Assembly: GCA_021413845.1 (NCBI GenBank)
Contig: JAIOPP010000096.1
Span: forward strand, 20,427 to 84,426
DNA: 64,000 nt
Direction: 5' to 3'
From: Planctomycetia bacterium
GTDB lineage: Bacteria; Planctomycetota; Planctomycetia; Pirellulales; PNKZ01
Shown here one piece after another: positions 44,074-51,917 of the stretch. Within the stretch, counting starts at the first letter, position 1. The number at the start of each line of letters is the position of its first letter. Position numbers and translations under genes: made by a program. The notes below the pieces were generated by a model. That model was not told where the DNA came from, did not search any database, and saw only the letters and a program-made list of their open reading frames with translations.

Positions 44074-45261
44074 TTACGCGGCCTTGCGCAATCGCGGCGG
44101 CCTGCTAATGCGATTTTCGCGGAACACGTTCTTCGCCGCCGGGGTGGGAATCTCCGGCATGAAGTACTTCGCCAGAATTTGGAACGGCGCCTGGAGCCAG
44201 CCGCCGACTTTGACGTAGATGATCCGCCCCCGCGGCTTGCTGCCGATGCGGAGCTTGAATTCGTCGACCGTCGTGCCGAGGCTGATGTGCCGGAGGCCGC
44301 GCGACTGGGCTGATTCGATTTCGTGAAAGTAGAGATTGCGGTAGATGCCGTACTGCCGGCTCAGCGGTTCGTCGACCGCCACCGTCAGCAGTTGGTACGT
44401 CTCTCCGGTGTCGTAGCTGATGAAGAACCCCGCCGGTTGATCGTCGACGTAAACCAACAGCACTTGCAGCCGGTCGCGGAGGCGAGCGATGAATTCGTTA
44501 AAGTAGTGCCGCGGCAACGTAATGAGCTGCAGGACGACGCGTTCCAGTAACCGCAGGTAGAAAGCATAGAACTCCGGCGTGATCGGGTCTGCTTGCTTCG
44601 CCGCGTCGTCCAAGACCTCGATGCGGACGCGACTGCGGTCGAGCAAACGCATGTCGTGCTGGATGTCGGTGCGGTAACAAGAACGCATCGCCAGCAGATA
44701 GTCGTCGAATGTTCGTTGCGGAATGTCGAGAAAGTGCGATGGCAGCGAACACCCCCGACTAAAGCCGTGGCTTTGTAGTTCGTCCATCCAAGCGGCATCG
44801 TCGGAAAAAAAGTCGCCTAAGATGGTGAGCGACGCGTGGTGACGACGCGCAAACTCTGCGGCGGCTTGCGAGAATAATCGCAGGGCCTCGGCGCGATCGG
44901 CGCCGGCCCGAAAGCAGAGCTTCTCTTGCTCGACGGCGGTGGGCATGCCCGACATGGCTGTTTTGAATCGCAGGAAATTCGGCCAGAGTCGTCGCACCCA
45001 ACCGACGGCGCGGCGCACGCCGGGCGCGGCTTCCATGACGGTATCAAGAAGGCACGTGTTCAGGCACATGCCGGCCGCCGGTCGTCCGGCATCGTCGTAC
45101 ACCACGACGACGGCGGTTTGCGTCAACTCGCCTAACGTCTCTTCCACCAATTGAATGAACTTCGGCTCGGTGAACGGTTCGCGGTGGGTTCCTCGTACCG
45201 TTCGCCAGTCGGCGGCAGGCACGTCGCGAATGGAATCGTAAATGCGAAACGAATAAGGCAT
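44074..45261 (-). CDS. GNAT-fold acyltransferase (FemAB/BioF2-like)
   Basis: About 395 residues from the ATG at 45261 (MPYSFRIYDSIRDVP), which has AAGGAG upstream. The C-terminal half has GNAT-like segments: EVLDDAAKQADPITPEFYAF, LLVYVDDQPAGFFISYDTGE, YQLLTVAVDEPLSRQYGIYR and GLRHISLGTTVDEFKLRIGS. This is the pattern of peptidoglycan-bridge/FemAB-like or BioF2-like acyltransferases. It is the only minus-strand gene inside the DUF1257-TOPRIM stretch, converging on the AAA gene. The acceptor is unknown. Confidence 0.75.
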   Translation of the reverse strand: MPYSFRIYDSIRDVPAADWRTVRGTHREPFTEPKFIQLVEETLGELTQTAVVVVYDDAGRPAAGMCLNTCLLDTVMEAAPGVRRAVGWVRRLWPNFLRFKTAMSGMPTAVEQEKLCFRAGADRAEALRLFSQAAAEFARRHHASLTILGDFFSDDAAWMDELQSHGFSRGCSLPSHFLDIPQRTFDDYLLAMRSCYRTDIQHDMRLLDRSRVRIEVLDDAAKQADPITPEFYAFYLRLLERVVLQLITLPRHYFNEFIARLRDRLQVLLVYVDDQPAGFFISYDTGETYQLLTVAVDEPLSRQYGIYRNLYFHEIESAQSRGLRHISLGTTVDEFKLRIGSKPRGRIIYVKVGGWLQAPFQILAKYFMPEIPTPAAKNVFRENRISRPPRLRKAA

Positions 45262-45732
45262 CGAACGGCAGCTCCTTCCGAGACAATCCGGCACGTGCCG
45301 ATCACACGTTTCCATCGTTTTCGTCATTTTGCGGCCCTCGGCTGTTGTGACTTTTCCTGCCGGCCATATCTATCTCGGCATCGATCTCTGCGAAACGCCT
45401 GGGTGATGTCAGTAACGTCGCTGCCGGCTCGCTTCGATCCGATAGCGGGGCTTGTCCCCGAGCGTGCGCCCCCCTCCCACGTCTAGCGAGGAATGAAGTT
45501 TCATCGTTTCCTCCGCGCTGAATTCGACTCCATCGTTTCGACGACCGGATTAAAGATCGAAACGGCTGGCTTGCGCTCTTGAACACGAGCACCGCGCAGC
45601 CTTTCCCCCTGGGCCAATTCGCCGGAGGTCGTCATCGGCTGAGTCATGTAGGTCCCCTTCTCGCATTCATGTTTCGTGAGTTTCATTCGTTCGTTTCAGC
45701 GAACGCGACAACCTTTACCGATTGGAGTCCGT
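45262..45732. other. 471-bp divergent intergenic region
   Basis: Separates the acetyltransferase gene from the plus-strand helical gene at 45733. A small minus-strand frame (45501-45686) has no family support. AGCGGGGCTTGTCCCCG at ~45450-45466 is a short hairpin. Confidence 0.5.
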
Positions 45733-46689
45733 ATGTCTACCGTTCTGGGTTCCCCTCCCGCCGTGAATGTCGCCGGTGCCGCTCGGCGTCTCCGGACCAC
45801 GATGGCCGCCGTTCGCCTCAGCTTCGTGTGGTTCGGTACCCGCAAGTCCCTTTCGCCGCAACAGAAGGAAGAGGCCGCCGATTCGTTCGGGGCCGAAGGC
45901 TCGTATCTCTCGGCCGCCAAGAAACTGCTCGACGTCAAACATCCGGCGTTCAAGTTCGTGACGACCGTCCGCGGCCGGGCCTTGTCGCTCTGGAAGGGCA
46001 TGAGCTTGCCCTATCCAGAGCCGGGCATTCGATTGATCCGCCAAGACGACGTGCCGGTCTTCGACGTGCAACTGACTTCGCTCAAAGCGGAGCTCGCCGA
46101 GGCGGTGCTTCAACTCGACGAGCGCTACGGCGAGCTGAAGTCGGCAGCTCGTTCGAGACTGGGCCGACTCTACAACTCGACCGACTATCCCGACTCGTTG
46201 ATCGGGCTCTTCAAGCTCGAGCATGACTTTCCGAGCATCGAAGCGCCGGAGTATCTCCGAGAACTGAGCCCCGAGTTGTTCCGACAGGAGCAGGCCCGCG
46301 TCACGGCGCGGTTCGAGGAAGCGGTGCAACTCGCCGAGGAAGCATTCACGGCCGAGTTCGCCAAGGTCGTGGCGCACCTGACGGAACGACTCAGCGGCAC
46401 GGAAGACGGCAAGCCGAAAGTCTTCCGTGATTCGGCGATTGAGAACCTGGGAGAATTCTTCGGCAGGTTCCGTGCGCTCAACGTCCGGAGCAGCGTGGAG
46501 CTCGATCGACTGGTCGAAGATGCGCAGCGGATCGTCCGCGGCGTCGAGCCGCAGGCGCTGCGCGAAAATGGAATGCTTCGACAACAGATCTCGACACAAC
46601 TCGCCGGCGTGCAATCCGTGCTCGACGGTCTGTTGGTCGATCGGCCGCGGCGCAACATCCTGCGCTCGCGGCAGGGGCAGGTGGCCTGA
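45733..46689 (+). CDS. helical protein of unknown function, possibly DUF3150-like
   Basis: A 318-residue protein preceded by TTGGAG. It is mostly helical, with segments RLSFVWFGTRKSLSPQQKEE, AAKKLLDVKHPAFKFVTTVR, ALSLWKGMSLPYPEPGIRLI, a central coiled region (ELAEAVLQLDERYGELKSAA) and a long helical C-terminus. The layout (an N-terminal R-x-W region, a middle helix pair with DYPDSLIGLFKLEHDFPSIE) recalls DUF3150, which in phages sits beside CobS-like AAA ATPases. The match is tentative. Its stop overlaps the next start (TGATG). Confidence 0.6.
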   Translation: MSTVLGSPPAVNVAGAARRLRTTMAAVRLSFVWFGTRKSLSPQQKEEAADSFGAEGSYLSAAKKLLDVKHPAFKFVTTVRGRALSLWKGMSLPYPEPGIRLIRQDDVPVFDVQLTSLKAELAEAVLQLDERYGELKSAARSRLGRLYNSTDYPDSLIGLFKLEHDFPSIEAPEYLRELSPELFRQEQARVTARFEEAVQLAEEAFTAEFAKVVAHLTERLSGTEDGKPKVFRDSAIENLGEFFGRFRALNVRSSVELDRLVEDAQRIVRGVEPQALRENGMLRQQISTQLAGVQSVLDGLLVDRPRRNILRSRQGQVA

Positions 46690-46934
46690 TGCAACTCGTC
46701 ATCGATCCGCGCGGCACCGTCCGTTGCGTCTACGACGAGACGATCGAGTTGGCGGCGCTCGGCCCGCTCAAGATCACACGTGGCAGTTACGTCGAGCCGA
46801 CGTGTGACGGCCTTTGGTCGGCCGATCTCTCGGTCGTTTCCGGACCGCTCCTCGGTCCTTTCGTTCATCGTTCGGAGGCTCTGGTTGCCGAACGGTCTTG
46901 GCTCGAGGAGCATTGGCTCGTTCGCAGCCGCTAA
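46689..46934 (+). CDS. small conserved-looking protein
   Basis: 81 residues beginning MQLVIDPRGTVRCVYDETIE, then LGPLKITRGSYVEPTCDGLW, SADLSVVSGPLLGPF and RSEALVAERSWLEEHWLV. The fold looks like a compact beta-rich N-terminus with one C-terminal helix. Its start overlaps the preceding stop (TGATG), so the two are translationally coupled. No named family is recognised. Confidence 0.7.
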   Translation: MQLVIDPRGTVRCVYDETIELAALGPLKITRGSYVEPTCDGLWSADLSVVSGPLLGPFVHRSEALVAERSWLEEHWLVRSR

Positions 46935-47041
46935 ACGTCTTGCGGCGTTTTCTTTTTTGCCGCTCCGCTCGGAGCGGTCGTCTCCCGTGTTTTACTTCCC
47001 AGGCGGTGCTGCGCGCATCGTCGTCTTTGAAAGGTACCGCT

Positions 47042-47248
47042 ATGACTCAACTCGAAATGGAACGTGAACTCGCTGCAACTACCGGCGAATCGTTGTCGGA
47101 GATCCGTCGTCGCGGATTCAGCCTCGTCGAAGTCGCGCCCGAGCCGCTGTCGATCGACTGGGACGAGGTGCAGCAAGTCGATCGCCTGCGTCACAAGCCT
47201 CGTCGTCGGCCGGTTCGCCGTCCGGTCCTGAATCGATCGGCCGCGTAG
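47042..47248 (+). CDS. small protein with basic tail
   Basis: 68 residues: an N-terminal helix pair (TQLEMERELAATTGESLSEI, RRRGFSLVEV) that resembles a short DNA-binding or anchoring module. It continues with the acidic stretch LSIDWDEVQQVDRL and a C-terminal Arg/Pro cluster (RHKPRRRPVRRPVL). AAAGG lies 9 nt upstream. It is likely part of the same transcript as its neighbours. No family is assigned. Confidence 0.65.
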   Translation: MTQLEMERELAATTGESLSEIRRRGFSLVEVAPEPLSIDWDEVQQVDRLRHKPRRRPVRRPVLNRSAA

Positions 47249-47348
47249 TTCTTGTCGCGACCTCACTCCCATGCCGCCCGTCACCTCCATGCGGATGGGC
47301 GGCATGGGATTCCTTTTGTCGACGATTCTTCGTACGGGAACGCTTCCT

Positions 47349-48070
47349 ATGATCCTCATGTTCTTACGGGAATGCGCACGGCGAATCCGAACTTTTCGCT
47401 CGCCTCCGGTCGTTATCTCCGACCCACCGCGCCCATTGTGCATTTTCGTGGAAGGCCGCCATGACATCGAGTTCCTGAAGCGAATCAGCGCACTCTTGCA
47501 TCGCAGCCGGTGCGAGCTTCCCGACCTCGCGGCGCTCGAACGCGAGGGACGCGTGATCTTTCTTCCGACGGGAGGAGGGGACTTTCGGCTTTGGTCGACA
47601 CGCCTGGCCGGGCTCGGCTGCCCTGAGTTCCATCTCTATGATCGCGAGCTACCGCTGGAATCGACATGCCGCGAGGAATGGGCCGCTGCCGTGAATCGAC
47701 GGCCCCGTTGCCGCGGCTTCGTACCGGCCGGCGAAGCCTCGAAAACTATCTCCATCCCGAGGCGATTCGCGAGGCGCGCGGGCTGAACATTATCTACTCG
47801 GCGACCGAGGACGTCGCCGAACGGGCGGCCCGAGCGGCGTACCCTCCGTCAGAACCCGTCTTCGCCTGGGAAGCACTCTCGCGTCGAGCGCGACGACGAC
47901 ACCGAGATCGTACGAAGGCTTGGCTGAACACCGACGCCGTCGAGCGAATGACCGTCGCGGGATTGGCCGAGCAAGACCCCGCCGGAGACGTCGTCGCATG
48001 GCTGACGGCGATCGGTGACTTGTTGTCGGTGTCTACGGCATCGACTGCGGGATGTCGAGCGGTCGAATGA
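47349..48070 (+). pseudogene. TOPRIM-like (OLD-type) protein, frameshifted
   Basis: Frame 1 (47349 to ~47720) starts with RPLCIFVEGRHDIEFLKRIS, a TOPRIM-type motif with the catalytic Glu. It continues with GRVIFLPTGGGDFRLWSTRL and EFHLYDRELP, where the second acidic motif appears as DRE. The reading then shifts by one base near 47718-47725 into a second frame ending at 48070 (TGRRSLENYLHPEAIREARG, WEALSRRARRRHRDRTKAWL). A single indel restores a coherent ~240-residue protein. It is either a true inactivating mutation or a sequencing error. TOPRIM/OLD proteins act as nucleases in phage and defence contexts. Confidence 0.7.
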
Positions 48071-48808
48071 TCCCCGCTTCGTTCGGAGACGAATCCTTTG
48101 GGTCGTCCCTTGCTCCCCGCATCGCTCCGCTTCACGTTCTGGGCGGGTGAAGGGAGTGCTTTTCATTCAGGAGAATACCCTTGCTTACGATCACCCGTTC
48201 CGTACTTCGTCGATTCCGTGTTACTTGTCGCCGTCGCGGCCTCCATGAGCTGCAGGTCGCCGGGGCCCGAACTTTCGCCCTCTGTTCACGCTCGATCTGA
48301 ATGGCCCCGTGCTCCAACGAAGTCGGCAGACGAGGGAATGCAGGCCACCGAAGTCCAGCTTCATTTTCGAAGCTGATGCGGCAATGCGGTAATTTTGAAC
48401 ACGAACCGTCGTTTCGTCGCACGCGCGATTCCCATCGGCTGCTGACGTATCCCCATCTACACGGTCCCGCTGCGCCGAGGCACTACACGAACGAGCAGCG
48501 GGCCTGTAGGTACTGCTCGATAATCAGTCTGCGATCTTCGAGCGATCGGCGGATCCCTTTGCTATCCAATCAAGTTCGCATCAACCGTTTCCGCGGTTCG
48601 TCCATCCCGACCCAGATGATCTTGGTCGCTATCGGTAGCGTGTCCGAGGTTCTCAACGTGAAATGATTCGGTACGAGTGCCGACAGCATCGCTCTTCATC
48701 GCCGCACGATCGGAAGCGGCTTTACCGGCGGAGGTCGCCGGGCTGCAATGATTTTAAGAAAGCACGCCTCATCGACAGCATCTACCCCGTAAATGAAAGG
48801 ACATGGTT
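48071..48808. other. 738-bp region without a convincing gene
   Basis: Short frames on both strands show no recognisable features. A GAAAGGA serving the next gene is at the right edge. Together with the other gaps of the island this gives an unusually low coding density. Confidence 0.5.
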
Positions 48809-49267
48809 ATGCTCAGAATCAACGTGGGATTTCAGAGAAAAAAGGGAGAAGCGCACTACGGCTCGCGCGGGGCGAGCGCGAATCTGGAGTTGGAGTTCGA
48901 GTCGACCCTCATCGACGATCCGGCGCGATTGAAAGAACGGATGCGACAACTTTTTCTGTTGTCCAAGAAATCGGTCGAAGAGGAGTTGGCCGATTCCTAC
49001 GAACCGCCGCGCGCCGACGTTGCGAGTACCCCGGACGGAAGCGCCATCCGAGGTGAAGAAGAGCAAGAAGCGCCGCCTGCGCGCCACCGCGATCGGACGC
49101 GCAGCGCCACTGCCAATCAAATCCGAGCATTGTATGCAATCGCCGAGCGCCGGGGGCTACCCTTAGCGGAGCGTTTGCGGACGACTTTCGGCGTCGTCGA
49201 CCCCGCCGAACTTTCGATTACGGAAGCCAGCAGGCTTATCGAGGAACTCAAAGCGACGCAAACTTGA
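48809..49267 (+). CDS. hypothetical protein with C-terminal helical recombination-type domain
   Basis: 152 residues from the ATG at 48809, eight bases after AAAGGA; the ATG at 48803 is too close to it. The N-terminal half (MLRINVGFQRKKGEAHYGSR, ELEFESTLIDDPARLKERMR) looks like a small beta domain plus helix. A charged linker leads to a ~45-residue C-terminal helical domain (TANQIRALYAIAERRGLPLA, LSITEASRLIEELKA) of a type found at the ends of phage recombination and single-strand-binding related proteins. A role in DNA processing is therefore plausible, not shown. Confidence 0.65.
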   Translation: MLRINVGFQRKKGEAHYGSRGASANLELEFESTLIDDPARLKERMRQLFLLSKKSVEEELADSYEPPRADVASTPDGSAIRGEEEQEAPPARHRDRTRSATANQIRALYAIAERRGLPLAERLRTTFGVVDPAELSITEASRLIEELKATQT

Positions 49268-49673
49268 CGGGCCCGGACTTTCTTCCGACCCGTCCATAGG
49301 CACCGACACTCTCTCGCTACCGGCGTCGTCAACAGCGGCGCAGGGAGCTTACTAATGTCTTTAACGAATTAACGAAGCCTTTTTAGGAGTTATTCGATGA
49401 GTACCTTTTGCAACGTCTGCATCGGCCTCGCCGTTGCCCTTGGGATGCTCAAAAAACTTCGCAAGGACGGGCCGAGACGTCGCCGTTTTTCTTAGTTCGA
49501 ATCTCTATCTATGCGAGTGGGAATGTGGACACCCTTATCGGAATCGCCGTGGTATTTTCGTTCGCCTATGCCGTATTTCGTCAGGGGAAGCGGCTCGGAA
49601 GTCGACTCGGCTTTCGGGCCGGTCGTCGACGCGGAGGCGTTCGTAGTCGCATTCGTGTTCGTCGGAACTGACC
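49268..49673. other. 406-bp region holding only a tiny ORF
   Basis: Apart from the 32-codon ORF at 49397-49495, nothing convincing is seen before the IS110 remnant begins at about 49674. Confidence 0.5.
49397..49495 (+). CDS. 32-residue possible membrane microprotein
   Basis: ATG at 49397, nine bases after AGGAG. The product starts MSTFCNVCIGLAVALGML and ends KKLRKDGPRRRRFS: a CxxC followed by a short hydrophobic stretch and a strongly basic tail. This would suit a single-pass membrane or membrane-associated peptide. Support is only the ribosome binding site and composition. Confidence 0.4.
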   Translation: MSTFCNVCIGLAVALGMLKKLRKDGPRRRRFS

Positions 49674-50300
49674 ATCGGTCGAGCTTTGGGTCATGTCCTT
49701 CGCGGCGTGAGCTTCATCGTCGGCTTCGGAATTCTCTTGGCGGTGGGAAATGTTCGGCGCTTCGAGGACGGCGCGCATGTCGCGGCATACTTGGGCTTGG
49801 TTCCATCGACGCACCAGTCGGCGAATCATTGTTACACGGTCATATCACCGAAGTCGGAAATCGTCAGGCTCGTGGTTTAGTGACGCAGGGGGCGCAACCG
49901 CTTCGCGTCATCCCGGGCCGCTCGGCGCGTTCTTCCGAGCGGTTGACCAAACGCAACATCGGAGCGTGGCGATTTCGGCCGTGGCGCAAGCTGGTCTCGA
50001 TCGCGTACTTGAGATGCTCAAGAACAACGAACCGTACCGCTACGCTCATCCCGACCTCATGGGAGAAGCTCGCGAAGTTGAAGAATATCAAACCGCGCGC
50101 CGGAGCGAGGCGAACGACGAAACAACCCCCGCCAACTCTAGTGACGGTCTTTCACGCCGCACGGCTGCCTCCGGTGAGAGAGCCCGAGCAACTGTCGGGC
50201 GGCGAACGGCGGATGTTGGCCGAACGCAAACTCGAGCCGTACGTCGACGGTTGTATCGACCCGAGCACCGACAAAAAAACCGACCGCGTCGCCGTCCAAG
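49674..50300 (+). pseudogene. IS110-family transposase remnant (C-terminal half)
   Basis: Transposase_20-type sequence broken by frameshifts. GNVRRFEDGAHVAAYLGLVP and STHQSANHCYT are in one frame. They are continued in a second frame by HITEVGNRQARGLVTQGAQP and in a third by LDRVLEMLKNNEPYRYAHPD. The N-terminal DEDD half is missing. A strong hairpin follows at 50310-50331. Confidence 0.8.
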
Positions 50301-50309
50301 GTTCAGCCG

Positions 50310-50331
50310 CTCCGGCCGCCCGAAAGGGCGG
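50310..50331. repeat. hairpin after first IS110 remnant
   Basis: CGGCCGCCC-GAAA-GGGCGGCCG forms a perfect 9-bp stem with a GAAA tetraloop, followed by GGCTGACCGATTTTC. A shorter version of the same hairpin follows the second IS110 remnant at 51704-51720. Confidence 0.7.
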
Positions 50332-50366
50332 CCGGGCTGACCGATTTTCTTATTGGTATGAACGTG

Positions 50367-50389
50367 GTAGGCGGACGTCGTCCGCCTAC
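50367..50389. repeat. perfect 10-bp inverted repeat
   Basis: GTAGGCGGAC-GTC-GTCCGCCTAC, 36 nt beyond the previous hairpin. It might be an IS end, a REP-like unit or a terminator; there is no U-tract. Confidence 0.6.
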
Positions 50390-50663
50390 TTGCTCGTCCT
50401 AATTAACCGGCGCGGTATCGTGAAGACGCCGGGCCAGGGACGAATTGAGCCATGTTGAATCCCAAGAACCGCGACCGTGTGAGCGGGTCGTTCATCTCGG
50501 GGCCCGCCGACAAATAGCGATGGGCTACGAGCCCGTTTTTTTTATTGGCCGCCCCACCGACCCACCCGGCTGAGCTTCGAGCTCGAAGAGGTAGTTGCCG
50601 TTCGGCCCACCGCTCGCATTGCGCGAGCCGGCACCGCTCCTACCGTACGAAAGGAGGTCTGCG

Positions 50664-51592
50664 AATGACACGTTACATCGGCTTGGACGTCCATAGTACT
50701 GCGTGCTCGACGCCGCGGGAAAGAAGTTGACGCGCGGTCAAGTACCGTGCGCGTTGTCGAGTCTGGAAGCCTTCGCGACGAAGATTCTCCAACCGAGCGA
50801 TCATGTTGCGTTCGAAGCCTCGATGAACACTTGGCCGGTCGTCGCGATCCTGCGACCGCACGTCGCCCGACTCGTCGTCGGGAACCCGCTCCGGACCAAA
50901 GCGATCGCCGAAACCAAGATCAAGACCGACAAGGTCGACACCGAGGTCTTAGCGCAGCTTCTGCGCTGCGATTATCTGCCGAGCGTCCGGCAGCCGGATC
51001 CCGATACCGCACGAATGCGACGGCTGACGACGCAGCATGCGGCCTTAATGACCGAGCGCCATCGGAGTGAAGAACCGGATCCAGAGCCGCTTGGCTCGAC
51101 TGTTGTGGATCCCGCCCTGCAAAATTCTCTGGACGAAGGCGGGAATGAGCTGGTTGCAGGAACTGCCGTTGCCCGCCGATGAGCGGCTCGGGCCGGACGG
51201 CGATTGACGACTCCTCGCGACGATCGAGCACGAGTTGAAGGCCGTCGACAAGCTGACGGCCGTGACGGCGCATCACGACGTCCGAACCCAACTCCTGATG
51301 ACGTTGCCGGGCGTGAACTTCGTCGGCGCCGTCGGCCGGTTGTCGGCGCTCGGCGTCTTCACGCGGTTCCGAACCGGCCATGATGCGGCCGCCTATCTCG
51401 GTCTAACGTCGACGACGCATCAGTCCGGGAAACGGTGCTTCCACGGCCATATCACGAAGGCCGGGCAGCATCCAGCGCGGTGGCTGCTCGCGCAAGGCGT
51501 TCAGGCACTGCTTGCCGGACGTCGCCGTACCCACCGCACTTCCGATGGAAGAACGAGCCATGCTGGAGAAGCGCAAGCTTAGCGCATAGGTC
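50664..51592 (+). pseudogene. IS110-family transposase, inactivated
   Basis: The ATG at 50664 follows a perfect GAAAGGAGG. The N-terminus is MTRYIGLDVHSTA, where the DEDD-nuclease first Asp is seen. A frameshift near 50703 continues in VLDAAGKKLTRGQVP and the conserved KIKTDKVDTEVLAQLLR. A second shift near 51060 and an in-frame TGA after ADERLGPDGD (~51205) follow. The C-terminal transposase_20 part reads MTLPGVNFVGAVGRLSALGV and HITKAGQHPARWLLAQGVQA. At least three lesions make it non-functional. Confidence 0.85.
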
Positions 51593-51917
51593 GACGAGCT
51601 CCACGAATCCGACCGGCAGATGCGCTCGACCAAGCCGAACTCGAAGGCGAAGTCCGTCCGCGCTGCGGAATGCTCGCGAAGCCGGATCATCATCCAAGTA
51701 ATGGCCGCCCTTCGGGCGGCGATAGGCAATTTTTTTAAATATCAGACGTCCGATCGCACACCGGAGAAGGTGCCCATGAAAAACCGAAGCGGAATTCTTG
51801 ACGGCGTTCAGAGGTTTGCGGAGCTTGGAGATAAGCGAGCCGACGCTCAAGGAGTTGCAACGAGTCGGGGGCTAGATTCCTCTGCCGTTCCTTGCGATGT
51901 GCGAAGTCGATTGCTCA
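51591..51917. other. gap with IS110-end hairpin
   Basis: Contains GCCGCCC-TTC-GGGCGGC (51704-51720) followed by TTTTTTT (51732-51738), which may serve as an IS end or terminator. No gene was found in the rest. It marks the right edge of the accessory island. Confidence 0.55.

Noticed and set aside
45501..45686. 61-codon minus-strand frame that vaguely resembles the start of a small heat-shock protein
   Set aside because: No alpha-crystallin domain follows and the resemblance is only a few residues.
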